Shown: positions 21,650-33,922, counted from the stretch's first letter. The stretch: 64,000 nt of DNA from Lithodes maja (GCA_037953745.1 JBAKBP010006587.1:1-64000); one strand, 5' to 3'. Notes: generated by a model not told the origin, from the letters alone. Numbers and translations are program-made.

Positions 21650-22375
21650 TAGCTTCTGTGCCCTCCTCTCCCACTACCCCACTTATCATCGGCCTTCTTC
21701 ATCCCCTCTCTTCCTCTATCCTTGCTTTCCTACCCCGGTTATCATCCTTCCCTATCCCTCTCTAATCCACTCATAATCCTTCCCACTCCTCTATTCGTTA
21801 TTCCCCCTTCCCTCTCTACCCCACTTATCGTCTGCCTCCTCATCCTCTCTCTTCTTCCTCTGTCCTTGCTTTCCTACCCCAGTTATCATCCTTACCATTC
21901 CTCTCTTCTTTATTCCCCTTCCTTCCCACCCCTCTCTTCTCTTTTCTCCTTTCCCTCTCTACTCCACTTATCATCGGCCTTCCTCATCCTCTCTCTTCTT
22001 CCTCTGCCCTTGCTTTCCTACCCCAGTTATCATCCCTCCCACTCCTGTATTCGTTATTCTCCTTTCCTTCGCACTCCTCTCTTCTTTCTTCTCCTTCCCC
22101 TATCTACCCTACTTATCATGTGCCTCTTCTTCTGTCCTTGCTTTCCTACCCCAGTTATCATCCTTCCCATTCCTCTATTCGTTATTCTCTTTTCCCTCTC
22201 TACTCCATTTATCATCTTCTTTCCACGTATTCTCTTCCTCTGTCCTTGCTTTCCTACCTTAGTTATCCTCCTTCCCACTCCTCTAGTCTTTCTTCTCCTT
22301 TCCCTCTCTACCCCCATTTATCATCTTCTACCTCATCAGCTTTATTCCCGTCCTTGCTTGCCTACTTCAGTTATC
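21650..22375. repeat. CT-rich irregular repeat region
   Basis: Loosely repeated phrases CTTGCTTTCCTACCCCAGTT and CCCTCTCTACTCCACTTATC recur at irregular spacing, about 120-150 bp. Long frames (246 aa) are pyrimidine-tract artefacts. Confidence 0.7.
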
Positions 22376-22639
22376 ACCCCCCCCCCCCCCCACTCATCTA
22401 TTCTTTGTGTGTTTGTGTGTGTGTGTGTATTCTATCAATGTTCGTTTTCTCTCGCCCTCTAAATGTATTCATATATCTTTTATCTAGATTTATGTATAAT
22501 TATATGTATATACAGTATATTGGGCATGCAACATATACCGAGAGAGAGAGAGAGAGAGGAGATATATTGGAGTATTTTTGAAGCCTACATTATTTTCTAC
22601 TTGAAATGAACAAATATAAATAATGGGTAACCGAGCCTC

Positions 22640-22670
<31 letters not shown>

Positions 22671-22680
22671 CCACTAGACA
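22376..22680. repeat. Poly-C, (GT)n, (GA)n and (CA)n tracts
   Basis: Short simple repeats: C-runs at 22377-22392 and 22638-22656, GT near 22402-22427, GA near 22540-22557 and CA near 22657-22670. Confidence 0.9.
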
Positions 22681-22791
22681 CCCCACACATGCATTCGCCG
22701 GGATCATGCAAATTTGCGGGTGTTATTGCATAAAATGATTATATGCAACCCTTGTGGCCCCCGCAGCACCGGGCGAGCAGGGATCGGTGTA

Positions 22792-23182
22792 TTAGGTAAC
22801 CCACCTCGTTTTTTTTTCTCTCTTTCTCTCCCTCTCTTTGGTTTGTATCGATTCGGCCCCTTTCAGCCTACTGTTTTAAGACGTTTACCCCCATCCAGGT
22901 GTCAATATTTTCCTGGCGAGTGGTAGCGAGCCAGCATATATACAGTATATACTTGTTTGCACAGCAACCTAAATGTGTACAATTTTCGATAGAAAAATTT
23001 CTCCGGCAAAGCCGGATTTCTCCATACAATGCTGGCTCGCTATCACTCGCCAGGAAGAAATCGACACCTGGATGGGGATAAACGTCTTAAAACAGTTGGC
23101 TGAATGGGGTCGAATGGATACAAGCCAGGGAAAGAGAGAAAAGGAGATAAAGATAAAACAAAGCCGGTGACACCCCCCTTAA
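22792..23182. mobile_element. TTAA MITE family B
   Basis: The left end is degraded (TTAGGTAACCCACCTCG). The right end ...GGTGACACCCCCCTTAA is intact and its TTAA (23179-23182) is shared with a family-C element. The arms pair as long inverted repeats. Confidence 0.85.
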
Positions 23183-23396
23183 GCCTGTATCACACGAGCG
23201 CCTTTTCCTTCAATATTTATCCTCAACACTGGTCTGGCAGCTTATGAGTTCAACATTTCAAGTATTTCGGGTACCTTAATTCATCTACCATCAGCCTAGT
23301 TTCTAATACCAGTGCAAAATATTCCAGAAATGTTGCCAGAAAAATTGTGATCATCGAATGTTGACTATAAAAGCTCTCGTGTGATACCAGCATTAG
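23179..23396. mobile_element. TTAA family C MITE
   Basis: Runs from TTAAGCCTGTATCACACGAG to CTCTCGTGTGATACCAGCAT, an inverted repeat of over 20 bp. The middle includes CAACACTGGTCTGGCAGCTT. Confidence 0.8.
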
Positions 23397-23739
23397 TAGG
23401 ATTTTATGGCATATACACCATGCTCATAAATATACTTAACACTATTGTTTCCATAATTAATTTCTTTAATATTGGTGCATTATATTTCATTTCCCGGGAT
23501 GATTGAGCAGACATGTGGTTGTTGCAGTATTAGTTCATGATGGCGGGACGATTATATATTTAACTACAGAGTTAAAGTACATGAATGGTACTTCGCCTCA
23601 CAAACGGTAGCAACAGTTTCAAAGGCATTTTCGCACTGAATGCAATGTTCGAATGTTCCTACAAGAAAAGCATCTATGACCTGTTTTTGAAAGTGTTGAG
23701 AAGCTTATCGTATGGTGTGTAGTTGTCAAAAAAGTTGTC

Positions 23740-23945
23740 TTAACCTGTTCAGTACCGGAGACGTCTTTCTTATTTGATATAAGCTACGTATAGGAGATTT
23801 TACGAAGCTTAGGAAGGACGTATGGTAGCTAAAAGGATTAATTAAGATTGTCGGTAGCCTCCTAATAGGTTGAGGTCCTTCCTAAGCTGAAAAAAATCGT
23901 CTACAATTTGCTAGAATATATTACAACCGGCAATGAAGGGGTTAA
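23740..23945. mobile_element. TTAA family D element, complete
   Basis: 206 bp from TTAACCTGTTCAGTACCGG to CCGGCAATGAAGGGGTTAA. The inner arms CTTAGGAAGGAC and GTCCTTCCTAAG make it a foldback. Confidence 0.85.
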
Positions 23946-24544
23946 AACTCTTTGGGTCTAGACATTTAGGAGTTCGTGACCAAGTAGTGCTTGCCCGTAA
24001 TGTCTGTTAGTTTAAGGAAGTCATGAATATCCTAGGAAGGGCTCGAATTTCATGGTATAAATATCATATACCATGCAATCATCTGACAACATAATGGTCC
24101 AGTTTCACAAGGATCTGACCAGTATTCTTAAACTGGGAGCTAAACTAAAGTGTCAATCTTTGAGTTCACCACCTTGTTTATTCTTTGTATTTATATTTTG
24201 TTTATTATTCAATATTTTGTTTTCTTTGAGATTTCCCTACTTGTATTTTGTATGGAGTTTACTTAGCTCTAGGTCTCCCTTTAATTTGTATTTACTCGTT
24301 TGTATCTTCATTTTGATTAATTTCTGTAGATTGAGTTTGTTCTGGTTATAGTTTGTTATTTTTGTATTCTGTATTTGTTTTCTTCCTAAAGGTTTTATTT
24401 TTGTTTATGGATTATATTTATTCTGGCTTTCTTTATTTGTCTGTTTTTATTTTTTGTAATGTTCTTTTATAATTGTTTATGGGTTATGATGGCTTTGGCT
24501 TTCTTTGGGTTGTTTTTCTTATTCCTGTCTTTCTCTTGTGCCCC
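23946..24544. other. T-rich spacer, no gene seen
   Basis: The 92-codon frame at 24073 is Leu/Phe/Tyr-rich from T-rich DNA and has no recognisable features. Confidence 0.5.
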
Positions 24545-24710
24545 CTGCTAAATTGCACGCTCGCTTTCGCTCGCCAGGAAAAAATCGACACCTAATTGGC
24601 ACGAAAGGTCATATATTCGCCAAACTAATGGAACGAATGTCTTAAATCTCTAAAGCAATGAGCTAATTTGATCACGATGCCCTCCCTGAGTTGAGTGATA
24701 TTTTTATTAA
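24545..24710 (+). mobile_element. TTAA MITE family A, right-half fragment
   Basis: Begins GCTAAATTGCACGCTCGCTT and retains CGCTCGCCAGGAAAAAATCG and two iterations. It fades at CCCTCCCTGAGTTGAGTG. Confidence 0.65.
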
Positions 24711-24939
24711 ATAATTATATAGCCTACTAAGAAACACGATTACACTATTTCATAGTCGAAAGTGCCATTGATTATCAAATTATCCACTACTTTTCATAAT
24801 ATTTTGTTTCGTAATTAGTCCTATATCACTACTAACATATTCATAAAATCAAGATTATTATCATTACCATCACTATCACTATTTTATATTTATCATAAAC
24901 ATCCTCAGTAAGGATAAAGATGAATATGATTGATAATAG

Positions 24940-25118
24940 TTTGATAACTGCTAACATTAGACGATTTTGTTCAGATTAAAAAAAGACGTCTGATCGTCAA
25001 CAGCTTTACAAATTCTTATAATAATTTCTTCAAGACCGTGGTACCGGTATCTTGTTTTCTGGCTATCAACAAGCGATTTTAGTATATTTCATAAGGCTTC
25101 CTGTAGTCAAAGAGTTAA
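24940..25118. mobile_element. Degenerate family D-like remnant
   Basis: CTAACATTAGACGATTTTGTTCAG and a second CTATCAACAAGCGATTTTAG segment match D stems. The terminal repeats are not preserved. Confidence 0.4.
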
Positions 25119-25277
25119 TTCCTGAATGAAGCCAGATAATATGGGCAATGAAGATATAATTCCAGATCTTGTGTTTAAGTGATAGTAATATATTTCTGGC
25201 GTAATCTCGTATATTTTTTTCTCCGCCGCTCCGTAGACGGATCGGCGCAAAAATCGTAGGGTGTCGGGAGCTTCCGA

Positions 25278-25662
25278 TTAAGGGGGGTCACCGTTTTTTT
25301 TTTTATCTTTCTCTCCTTTTCTCTCTTTCCCTGGCTTGTATCCATTCGGCCCCATTCAGCCAACTGTTTTAAGACGTTTATCCCCATCAAGGTGTTGATT
25401 TCTTCCTGGCGAGCGATAGCGAGCCAGCATTGTATGGAGAAATCCGGCTTCGCCGGAGACATGTTTCTATCGAAAAATGTACAAATTTAGCTTGCTATCA
25501 AAACAGAAATATATATATTCTGGCTTGCTACCGCTCACCAGGAAAATATTGACACCTGGATGGGGATAAACGTCTTAAAACAGTAGGCTGAATGGGGCCG
25601 AATGGATACAAGCCAAAGAGAGAGGGAGAGAAACAGAAAAAAGGCGAGGTGGGCCCCCTTAA
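25278..25662. mobile_element. TTAA MITE family B, complete
   Basis: 385 bp, TTAAGGGGGGTCACCG to GGTGGGCCCCCTTAA. It contains CCGGCTTCGCCGG and two opposed CTGGCGAGCGATAGCGAGCC blocks. The termini of the two arms differ slightly. Confidence 0.88.
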
Positions 25663-26430
25663 AGAGAGCGGAAAAAGCGGCCGCTGTTTTCATTCGGCTG
25701 TCGGTAATATTATAATCGCCAACCCGACTTTATTTTTTGCGATTTTCATTGTTAATACTTTTGACGGTTTCATTGTTTTCCTTTATTTGTATTATGATTG
25801 TGGAATTAAAGGTGATGAGGCACATTTGTTTTTGTTACTTTTTCATACATTTACATTTTTAGCATATTAATCATATAAACATTTATGTTTATTATTTAGT
25901 GTATAAAGATTGATTATATCTAACTTCCCTATTGACAATAATTGTGCTGTTAAAGCTCATTGGTTATATATAAATTAGGATACATAATATTTGCAGTTTC
26001 TGCAGAGAAAAGTATTTTTTGAATGATAATTGAAAATGCTTAGCACTAGTTAAAATTAATTATATTATAGCTGAACTAGTATCATGAATAACTTAATAAT
26101 TTCATCTAGTAATTATTTTGACCTGTTTTAATTTATGCAAAGTAGTTTTATATACCTTAACAAACTATAGGTGTGTTCCATCTCCATTTAATTATACTAC
26201 AATTTGCAGCGGAGATATATTTTCTGTTATTATTTTTGTTTGCCAAAGTTGGTTTACTGTATATGTGGACATTTGAATAAAATTCCAATATAAGGTGAAG
26301 TGTGTAGATTGTAGAATAGTAGGATGAATTATGGTGAAATCATATCCAACTCCTTTGTAGTTGCAAATAAACTTTTAAGTTAGGATATTCTAGAAATAGC
26401 ATTTTGTTCAGTATAAATATAGATAGTTTA
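25663..26430. other. AT-rich spacer, no feature seen
   Basis: Starts with a short GC-rich GCGGAAAAAGCGGCCGC segment and is then AT-rich without recognisable repeats or frames of note. Confidence 0.5.
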
Positions 26431-26431
26431 T

Positions 26432-26860
26432 TCTGGAAAGAGTATTGTGTGCAGTATAATTTAAAATAGGTTATTCCAGAGAGTATTTTGTGCAGTATAA
26501 TTTAAAATAGGTTATTCCAGAGAGTATTTTGTGCAATATAATTTAAATAGGTTATTCCAGAGAGTATGTTGTGCAATATAATTTAAATAGGTTATTCCAG
26601 AGAGCATGTTGTGCAATATAATTTAAATAGGTTATTCCAGAGAGTATGTTGTGCAGTATAATCAAAATAGGTTATTCTAGAGAGTATTTTGTGCAATATA
26701 ATTTAAAATAGGTTATTCTAGAGAGTATTTTGTGCAATATAATTTAAAATAGGTTATTCCAGTGAGTATGTTGTGCAATATAATTTAAATAGGTTATTCT
26801 AGAGAGTATGTTGTGCAATGTAATTTGAAATAGGTTATTCAAGAGAGTATTTACAGTTTG
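26432..26860. repeat. 41-bp minisatellite, about 10 copies
   Basis: Unit AAAATAGGTTATTCCAGAGA+GTATTTTGTGCAGTATAATTT, with AAAA/AAA and GTATG variants. Confidence 0.92.
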
Positions 26861-26900
26861 TGCAGTATAAATACAGATAGGGTTGTAGACATTTTGTGCA

Positions 26901-27114
26901 TTAGCCCTTCATTACCGGTGCTGTTCTTTTAACTTTATTCTGGCTACTATTAGACGATTGGATTCAGCATAAAAAGGACCTCCAGCAATTAACAGGCTTC
27001 AAATGATCTCATTTAGCCCTTTTTAGTACCATAGATCCTTCTTAAACTGCACAAAATCGTCTAAATATAACTAAATATAATGAAAAAGACATCGCCGGTA
27101 CAGAAGGGGGTTAA
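26901..27114. mobile_element. TTAA family D element
   Basis: The left end is mutated to TTAGCCCTTCATTACCGG. The right end ACATCGCCGGTACAGAAGGG-GGTTAA is intact. It is close to the copy at 19558 (both have GACCTCCAGCAATTAACAGG-type centres). Confidence 0.8.
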
Positions 27115-27230
27115 ATAAAGATAGGTTGCACAGATACCGGTACCGCTAACTCAATTACTATAGTTGGGGTATTTCCGGCTGATGGTAAATGTAATCTTTC
27201 AGTAACCGATTGTGTTATGGTAATAGAAAC

Positions 27231-27320
27231 ATATTAAATATCTGCGTCATATTGATATCATATTAAATCTCTGCGTCATATTGATATCATATTAAATCTC
27301 TGCGTCATATTGATATCAAG
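27231..27320. repeat. 29-bp tandem repeat, 3 copies
   Basis: Unit ATATTAAATCTCTGCGTCAT+ATTGATATC. Confidence 0.92.
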
Positions 27321-27356
27321 TTTTCATTATTCACAACATCATGGGGATGTTTTCTT

Positions 27357-27430
27357 ATGCTTGATGGCGGTCTAGGGAGGAAACTTAAAAACAAAATACA
27401 AAAATCAATCAATAAATTAACCCTACCCCT
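27357..27430 (-). mobile_element. Family A terminal fragment
   Basis: GCTTGATGGCGGTCTAGGGA-GGAAAC matches the left part of the long A subtype in reverse. It is followed by A-rich sequence and TTAACCCTACCCC. Confidence 0.5.
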
Positions 27431-27637
27431 AAAATGATCTCAAGGCACTCCGACTCTAAATTAATACTTCCAATTTCTGTTGTTAATTAGCTGGGGAATT
27501 ATGGAGTTGTAATTAGGGCGGATATTAGTGATGGGAAGGATAAGAACTACCTCTCACTAATTAATTTATGGTATTAATTTATTCATCGTGGCGACAGCAT
27601 TTAACGTATTTTTTTCTGAATACAATTGTTAATATAT

Positions 27638-27778
27638 TCATATTTTTTCACCAACCAACTTTACTTCTAAACTCAATTAATGAAATCAACAAATACATGT
27701 GGCACTCCAAGGATTCGAACCTAGGATACTCACACCGAAATTCCGCGCATTTATGCAATACGCTATCAAGACTCGACA
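27638..27778 (-). mobile_element. tRNA-derived SINE (type 1)
   Basis: Minus strand B box GGTTCGAATCC, body ACATGTATTTGTTGATTTCA and end TTGGTTGGTG. Confidence 0.75.
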
Positions 27779-27782
27779 AGTA

Positions 27783-27842
27783 ATTTTATTATAGCTATAG
27801 AATACTGCTTATTTTATTATAGCTATAGAATACTGCTTATTA
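27783..27842. repeat. 28-bp duplication
   Basis: TTTTATTATAGCTATAGAAT... occurs twice in tandem, directly after the SINE. Confidence 0.9.
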
Positions 27843-28061
27843 TCTTATTATGTAGCCTATATAGTGTTCATGGTGGAATAATTTACTAATTCAAATATGT
27901 CATGGCATCATCAAGTAAATTCCATATGGGTAAAAAATGATCTACTTTGTGTTTTGTTATGTGCAATTATTAATGACGCTGGTACACATGAATTCATTAA
28001 CATCATAGCATAGTCAAGGAAGGTTGTATTGATAGTCAGGTCATTCATTTTACAAGGAACT

Positions 28062-28200
28062 ATTATTATGTTCCTTCCAACAACCAACTATACTCCTAAA
28101 ATCGATTAATGAAATTTACAAACACATGTGACAGTCCGTGGATTCGGATCCAGGATGCTCACACCGAAAATCAACACCTTATGCATCGCATTATAATAGT
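28062..28200 (-). mobile_element. tRNA-derived SINE (type 1)
   Basis: Includes the ATTATTATGTTCC end also seen in the 2548 unit, so that sequence belongs to the SINE. The B box is mutated to GGATCCGAATCC on the minus strand. Confidence 0.7.
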
Positions 28201-28494
28201 CGCAGACCAAATGTTACTGCTAACAGTAAACAAAACATAATTTACGATCTTAAACTAAAATATGACTACTGAACGCAACATATGTATGACCAGTGTTCAT
28301 TGATGTGAGTACTCGGTGCATGATAAGTCTGAATATCACATACGTGGGAAGTATATAATGGATTATTCTGCATAACAGTTGAACAAACATCAAGTGCAAT
28401 GCAACAATTTACTGCTCAATGCTAAATTTGTAGCGCATCCCAGCTGAGATTGTTTGATTTGTATTTTATGTTTTTTTGTATTTGTGTTATTGCA

Positions 28495-28600
28495 GTTTTG
28501 CTATTGCTCGGTAGGAAATTATGTCTATCGAAAAATGTACAAAGTTTAGCTTGATGGGGTCCCAGATCCCCTGACAGAGAAATGGGTGTTAAAAACAAAC
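28495..28600 (-). mobile_element. Degenerate family A/B core fragment
   Basis: CTATTGCTCGGTAGGAAATT and CTATCGAAAAATGTACAAA with GCTTGATGGGGTC. The termini are absent. Confidence 0.4.
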
Positions 28601-28650
28601 TATTGTAAATGTTCAGTGCATGATAACTGAGAATATCACATTTGTAGGTA

Positions 28651-29119
28651 ATATATAATAGATAGAATACATTACCCTTGAACATATAATAAATATAATA
28701 CATTACCCTTGAACATATAATAGATAGAATACATTACCCTTGAACATATAATAGATAGAATACATTACCCTTGAACATATAATAGATAGAATACATTACC
28801 CTTGAACATATAATAGATAGAATACATTACCCTTGAACATATAATAGATAGAATACATTACCCTTGAACATATAATAGATGGAATACATTACCCTTGAAC
28901 ATATAATAGATAGAATACATTACCCTTGAACATATAATAGATAGAATACATTACCCTTGAACATATAATAGATAGAATACATTACCCTTGAACATATAAT
29001 AGATAGAATACATTACCCTTGAACATATAATAGATAGAATACATTACCCTTGAACATATAATAGATATAATACATTACCCTTGAACATATAATAGATAGA
29101 ATACATTACCCTTGAACAT
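28651..29119. repeat. 31-bp minisatellite, about 15 copies
   Basis: Unit GATAGAATACATTACCCTTG+AACATATAATA with very few variants, suggesting recent amplification. Confidence 0.95.
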
Positions 29120-29264
29120 GCATACCGCGCAATTCACAGATTTTCAAAGTTTTACATGTTTCCACTGTGTAAATATTTAACTTTACTAAAACACGTTTGT
29201 ACAATGAAAAATTAACTAAACTTATAACAAACAAGTCAATATAGAGGTGTACGTCACAGATATA

Positions 29265-29548
29265 TATTATTATTAATATTGTAAATATTATTATTATCAT
29301 TATTATTATTATTGTTATTATTGTTGTTGTTATTATTATTATTGTTATTATTATTGTTATTATTGTTATTATTATTATTGTTATTATTATTGTTATCATT
29401 ATTATTATTGTTATTATTATTGTTGTTATTATTATTGTTATTATTATTATTGTTATTGTTATTATTATTGTTATTATTATTGTTATTATTATTGTTATCA
29501 TTATTATTATTGTTATTATTATTGTTGTTATTATTATTGTTATTATTA

Positions 29549-29595
<47 letters not shown>
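29265..29595. repeat. (ATT)n-rich microsatellite
   Basis: Trinucleotide tract of ATT with GTT and ATC interruptions. Poly-Leu and poly-Ile frames are artefacts. Confidence 0.95.
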
Positions 29596-29711
29596 ATAAA
29601 GTAATGCACATTCGTTAAAGCACGTCTCCGGTATATGCTGTGTAATTATTTGTGCCCATTAAATGTAATCAACAAAGCGAGTTTATAGCAATCAATAACA
29701 TAACTGAACCT

Positions 29712-29929
29712 TTAAGCCGGTATCACACGAGAGCTTTTATAGTCAACATTCGATGATCACAAAAATTCTGGCAACATTTCTGGAATATTTGGCACTGGTA
29801 TCGGAAACTAGACGGATGATATATTAATTTAGGTGACCGAAATATTTAAAATGTCGACCTCACAAGCTGCCAGACCAGTGTTGAGGATAAATGTTGATGG
29901 AAAAAGCGCTTGTGTGATCCCGGCTTTAC
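29712..29929. mobile_element. TTAA family C MITE
   Basis: TTAAGCCGGTATCACACGAG to GCGCTTGTGTGATCCCGGCT. The right TTAA is reduced to TTTA. It is inverted relative to the copy at 23179 (CAGACCAGTGTTGAGG centre). Confidence 0.8.
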
Positions 29930-29993
29930 TACAAAATAATTAAGTTTTCACAATACGATAAATAAACGAACGATGCGGTATCACAATATTTAA

Positions 29994-30358
29994 TTAAGGG
30001 GAGGGAGGCCGTTTTTCGAGTCCTCCTCCCTCATGTATAGGCTAGCCCTATTAGTTATGAGATTTCCAGACGTTCGCCCCATTAGTTTGGCGATTTTCAG
30101 ACCTTTTGCCCCATTTCTTTGTTAGTATTAGGACCTTTCGTGCCATTTAGGTGTCGATTTTTTCCTGGCGAGCGATAGCGAGCCTGTAATTTAAGAAAGA
30201 TTCGGCCTTTGGCCGGGACATTTTTCTACCGAAAAATGTACACATCCATCTTGAATGGGGGTCTACGGGGTGTTGTTCTAAGCTTGATGGAGGTCTAGCG
30301 AGGAAACTAAATGAATAAATGATTTAATATACCAAAATAACGGTCCGTCTCCCCTTAA
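29994..30358 (-). mobile_element. TTAA MITE family A, long subtype, complete
   Basis: 365 bp. Ends TTAAGGGGAGGGAGGCCGTT and AACGGTCCGTCTCCCCTTAA form a longer imperfect terminal inverted repeat than in the short subtype. Confidence 0.88.
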
Positions 30359-30430
30359 TACACCGAATCACAAACACAATACCACGCAACTCTAGTAGTA
30401 ATCAAACTCTTTCTCTCGCCTGCCAATTAA

Positions 30431-30705
30431 TTAACCCTTTCAGTTCTCTGACGCTATTCTTCAGTTTATTCTAGCCATCATTACTTTATTAAATTGAGCT
30501 TAGGAAGGATCTCTACATATGTAACAATAATATGTGTTTATGCTTCATTATAGTGTATATTGTGTTTATTATATCCTATATTATTATATTAATTTCAGTG
30601 GGGTAAAATTAATAGAAAATAGATTATATTCTAGCGAGCATTACTTTAGTTTATTCAGCTTAGGAAGGACTTCCACATTGTAAACAACAAATATTTATGG
30701 GTTAA
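30431..30705. mobile_element. Degenerate TTAA family D-like element
   Basis: Starts TTAACCCTTTCAGTTCTCTG-ACGC. Two GCTTAGGAAGGA segments occur in the same orientation and TTAA lies at the far edge. The structure is rearranged. Confidence 0.4.
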
Positions 30706-31040
30706 GGGGAGATCTCCACTTGAGGGATTTTTTTTTCTGGACTCCTTTCTCCCTCATGTTTAGCCCCATTGTTTTTTCTAATTATAAGACGTTTGCCCCA
30801 TTATTTTGACGATTTTAAGAACTTTCAACCCATTTCTGTCAATTTTATGACCTTTCGTGCCATTTAGGTGTCGATTTTATCCTGGCGAGCGATAGCGAGC
30901 CTGTAATTTAAGAGGATCCAGCCTTCGGCCGGGACATTTTTCTACCGAAAAATTTACAAATTTATCTTGAAAGGGACTCAAGGGGGTGTAATCTTAAACT
31001 TGAAGGATATCTAGGGACCAAACTAAATACCTCCCCTTAA
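30702..31040 (-). mobile_element. TTAA MITE family A, complete
   Basis: 339 bp from TTAAGGGGAGATCTCC to ATACCTCCCCTTAA. Core intact. Confidence 0.88.
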
Positions 31041-31272
31041 AAGATATAAAAGATAAAAGATAAAAAAGATTAAAATATATTGGTTGTCATAAACCCATTT
31101 AATAGATAGAAAGGTAAATCGCTCTCGATATACCCAATGATTGCTATACCGGTTTATATATATTTGTGTTTGGTGTTTTCATTGTAGGATACGTACACGC
31201 ATCAATTCCGATAATCCTTTGTTGATATTTTAAGATGATATTAATAATTTAGGAAGAAGCTCTGCAACATGG

Positions 31273-31589
31273 TTAAGGGGGGGGTATTTAGTGTATTCCC
31301 TAGACTTCCATCAAGCTTAAAATTAAACCCCCTTGACCCCCTTTCAAGATAAATTTGTAAATTTTTCGGTAGAAAAATGTCCCGGCCGAAGGCCGGTTCC
31401 TCTTAAATTACAGGCTCGCTATCACTCGCCAGGATAAAATCGACACCTAAATGGCACGAAAGGTCTTAAAAGTGACATAAATGGGGTGAAAGTTCTTAAA
31501 ATCGCCAAACTAATGGGGCGACTGTCTTAAAATCTCAAAAGCAATGGGGCTAAACATGAGGGAGAAAGGGGTCCAGAAAAAAATCCCTA
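31273..31589 (+). mobile_element. TTAA MITE family A, right end replaced by array
   Basis: Left TTAAGGGGGGGGTATTTAG. It is complete up to GGGGTCCAGAAAAAAATCCC, after which the terminal ~25 bp are missing and the 20-bp array begins 15-20 bp later. Confidence 0.85.
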
Positions 31590-31604
31590 TACTAATAATA
31601 CTAT

Positions 31605-32262
31605 ATAAAGGAATCAAAGGTATGATAAAGGTAAGGAAGGTATGATAAAGGTATCAAAGGTATGATAAAGGTAAGGAAGGTATGATAAAGGTATCAAAAG
31701 TATGATAAAGGAATCAAAGGTATGATAAAGGAATCAAAGGTATGATAAAGGTAAGGAAGGTATGATAAAAGTATCAAAGGTATGATAAAGGAATCAAAGG
31801 TATGATAAAGGTAAGGAAGGTATGATAAAGGTATCAAAGGTATGATAAAGGAATCAAAGGTATGATAAAGGAATCAAAGGTATGATAAAGGTAAGGAAGG
31901 TATGATAAAGGTATCAAAGGTATGATAAAGGTAATGGAAGGTATGATAAAGGTAAGGAAGGTATGATAAAGGTATCAAAGGTATGATAAAGGAATCAAAG
32001 GTATGATAAAGGAATCAAAGGTATGATAAAGGTAAGGAAGGTATGATAAAGGTATCAAAGGTATGATAAAGGAATCAAAGGTATGATAAAGGTAAGGAAG
32101 GTATGATAAAGGTATCAAAGGTATGATAAAGGAATCAAAGGTATGATAAAGGAATCAAAGGTATGATAAAGGTAAGGAAGGTATGATAAAGGAATCAAAG
32201 GTATTATAAAGGAATCAAAGGTATGATAAAGGAATCAAAGGTATGATAAAGGTAAGGAAGTT
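31605..32262. repeat. 20-bp minisatellite with ordered variants
   Basis: GGTATGATAAAGGAATCAAA with GTAAGGAA and GTATCAAA variants alternating in blocks of three or four units, so a higher-order repeat of about 60-80 bp is visible. Confidence 0.95.
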
Positions 32263-32546
32263 CTAATTATAATGGTAGTGATCAACCCTTGTTTGTTTAC
32301 ATACTTTCCTATTTCTTAAATTATATGAGTCTATCAATATCAAAATACCTTTAAGGGGTATATACATTATTATGGGCACTTTAGTGTTCATTTCCATACC
32401 TTCTTTAAATGTGCCACCTTTGCTCCAGGTAAAGATAATTTTTTTACCGTGTACACTGTGACATTTATGGGCTTAAATGAGTAATATTCGAATTAAGTCT
32501 TCAAAATTGCGCAAGTAAACTATTTTAGCCCTTATCATGTGAATAA

Positions 32547-33326
32547 TGTGTGTTACATTTGAACACTTGATATTTACAGTGTGTTACATTTGAACACTTG
32601 ATATTTACAGTGTGTTACATTTGAACACTTGATATTTACAGTGTGTTACATTTGAACACTTGATATTTACAGTGTGTTACATTTGAACACTTGATATTTA
32701 CAGTGTGTTACATTTGAACACTTGATATTTACAGTGTGTTACATTTGAACACTTGATATTTACAGTGTGTTACATTTGAACACTTGATATTTACAGTGGG
32801 TTACATTTGAACACTTGATATTTACAGTGGGTTACATTTGAACACTTGATATTTACAGTGTGTTACATTTGAACACTTGATATTTACAGTGTTACATTTG
32901 AACACTTGATATTTACAGTGTGTTACATTTGAACACTTGATATTTACAGTGTGTTACATTTGACCACTTGATATTTACAGTGTGTTACATTTGAACACTT
33001 GATATTTACAGTGTGTTACATTTGAACACTTGATATTTACAGTGTGTTACATTTGAACACTTGATATTTACAGTGTGTTACATTTGACCACTTGATATTT
33101 ACAGTGTGTTACATTTGAACACTTGATATTTACAGTGTGTTACATTTGAACACTTGATATTTACAGTGTTACATTTGAACACTTTATATTTACAGTGTTA
33201 CATTTGACCACTTGATATTTACAGTGTGTTACATTTGACCACTTGATATTTACAGTGTGTTACATTTGAACACTTGATATTTACAGTGTGTTACATATTT
33301 TGAACACTTGATATTTACAGTGTGTT
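32547..33326. repeat. 31-bp minisatellite, about 25 copies
   Basis: Unit GTGTTACATTTGAACACTTG+ATATTTACAGT. A few units lack GT or carry GACCAC. The array ends 15 bp before a family-B element. Confidence 0.95.
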
Positions 33327-33341
33327 TATTGGCATACACTC

Positions 33342-33725
33342 TTAAGGGAGCCCACCTCGCTTTTTTGCTCTTTTTCTCCTTCTCTCTTTGGCTTGTATCC
33401 ATTCGGCCCCATTCAGCCTACTGTTTAAGACGTTTACCCCCCATCCAGGTGTCAATATTTTCCTGGCGAGCGGTAGCGAGCCAGCATCTATATATTTTTG
33501 TTTTGACAGCAAGCTAATTTTGTACATTTTTCGATAGAAAAATGTGTCTGGCGAAGCCGGATTTCTCCATACAATGCTGGCTCGCTATCGCTCGCCAGTA
33601 AGAAATCGACACCTGGATGGGGTTAAACGTCTTAAAACAGTTGGCTGAATGGGGCCGAATGGATACAAGTCAGGGAAAGAGAGAAAAGAAGATAAAGATA
33701 AACAAAAGCCGGTGACCCCCCTTAA
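33342..33725. mobile_element. TTAA MITE family B, complete
   Basis: 384 bp, TTAAGGGAGCCCACCTCGC to CCGGTGACCCCCCTTAA, with the AGCCAGCA...TGCTGGCT blocks and the palindrome. Confidence 0.88.
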
Positions 33726-33922
33726 CAGCTCTTCATTATCCAAATAAAATCGTCTGACGGTCGCCAAAAAAATTAAGTTGTCATTTAATTGATCCACCCA
33801 CGCTGTGTTCAAATGTAACTAAAATTATGCCCATAAAACTGTTTCATTTATTTATGTGTACTAATTTGAACTCGTAAATAATTGTAAATAATTGTAAATA
33901 ATTGTAAAACTTATTATGTGGA

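Noticed and set aside
21722..22581. 246- and 153-codon frames rich in Leu/Ser/Pro
   Set aside because: They lie in CT-rich irregular repeats with no domain, and the antisense is equally open.
23025..23170. 60-90 codon frames within A and B MITEs (also 25175, 33308, 46735, 54681)
   Set aside because: Recurrent only because the elements are repeated; frames differ between copies and no transposase motif is present.
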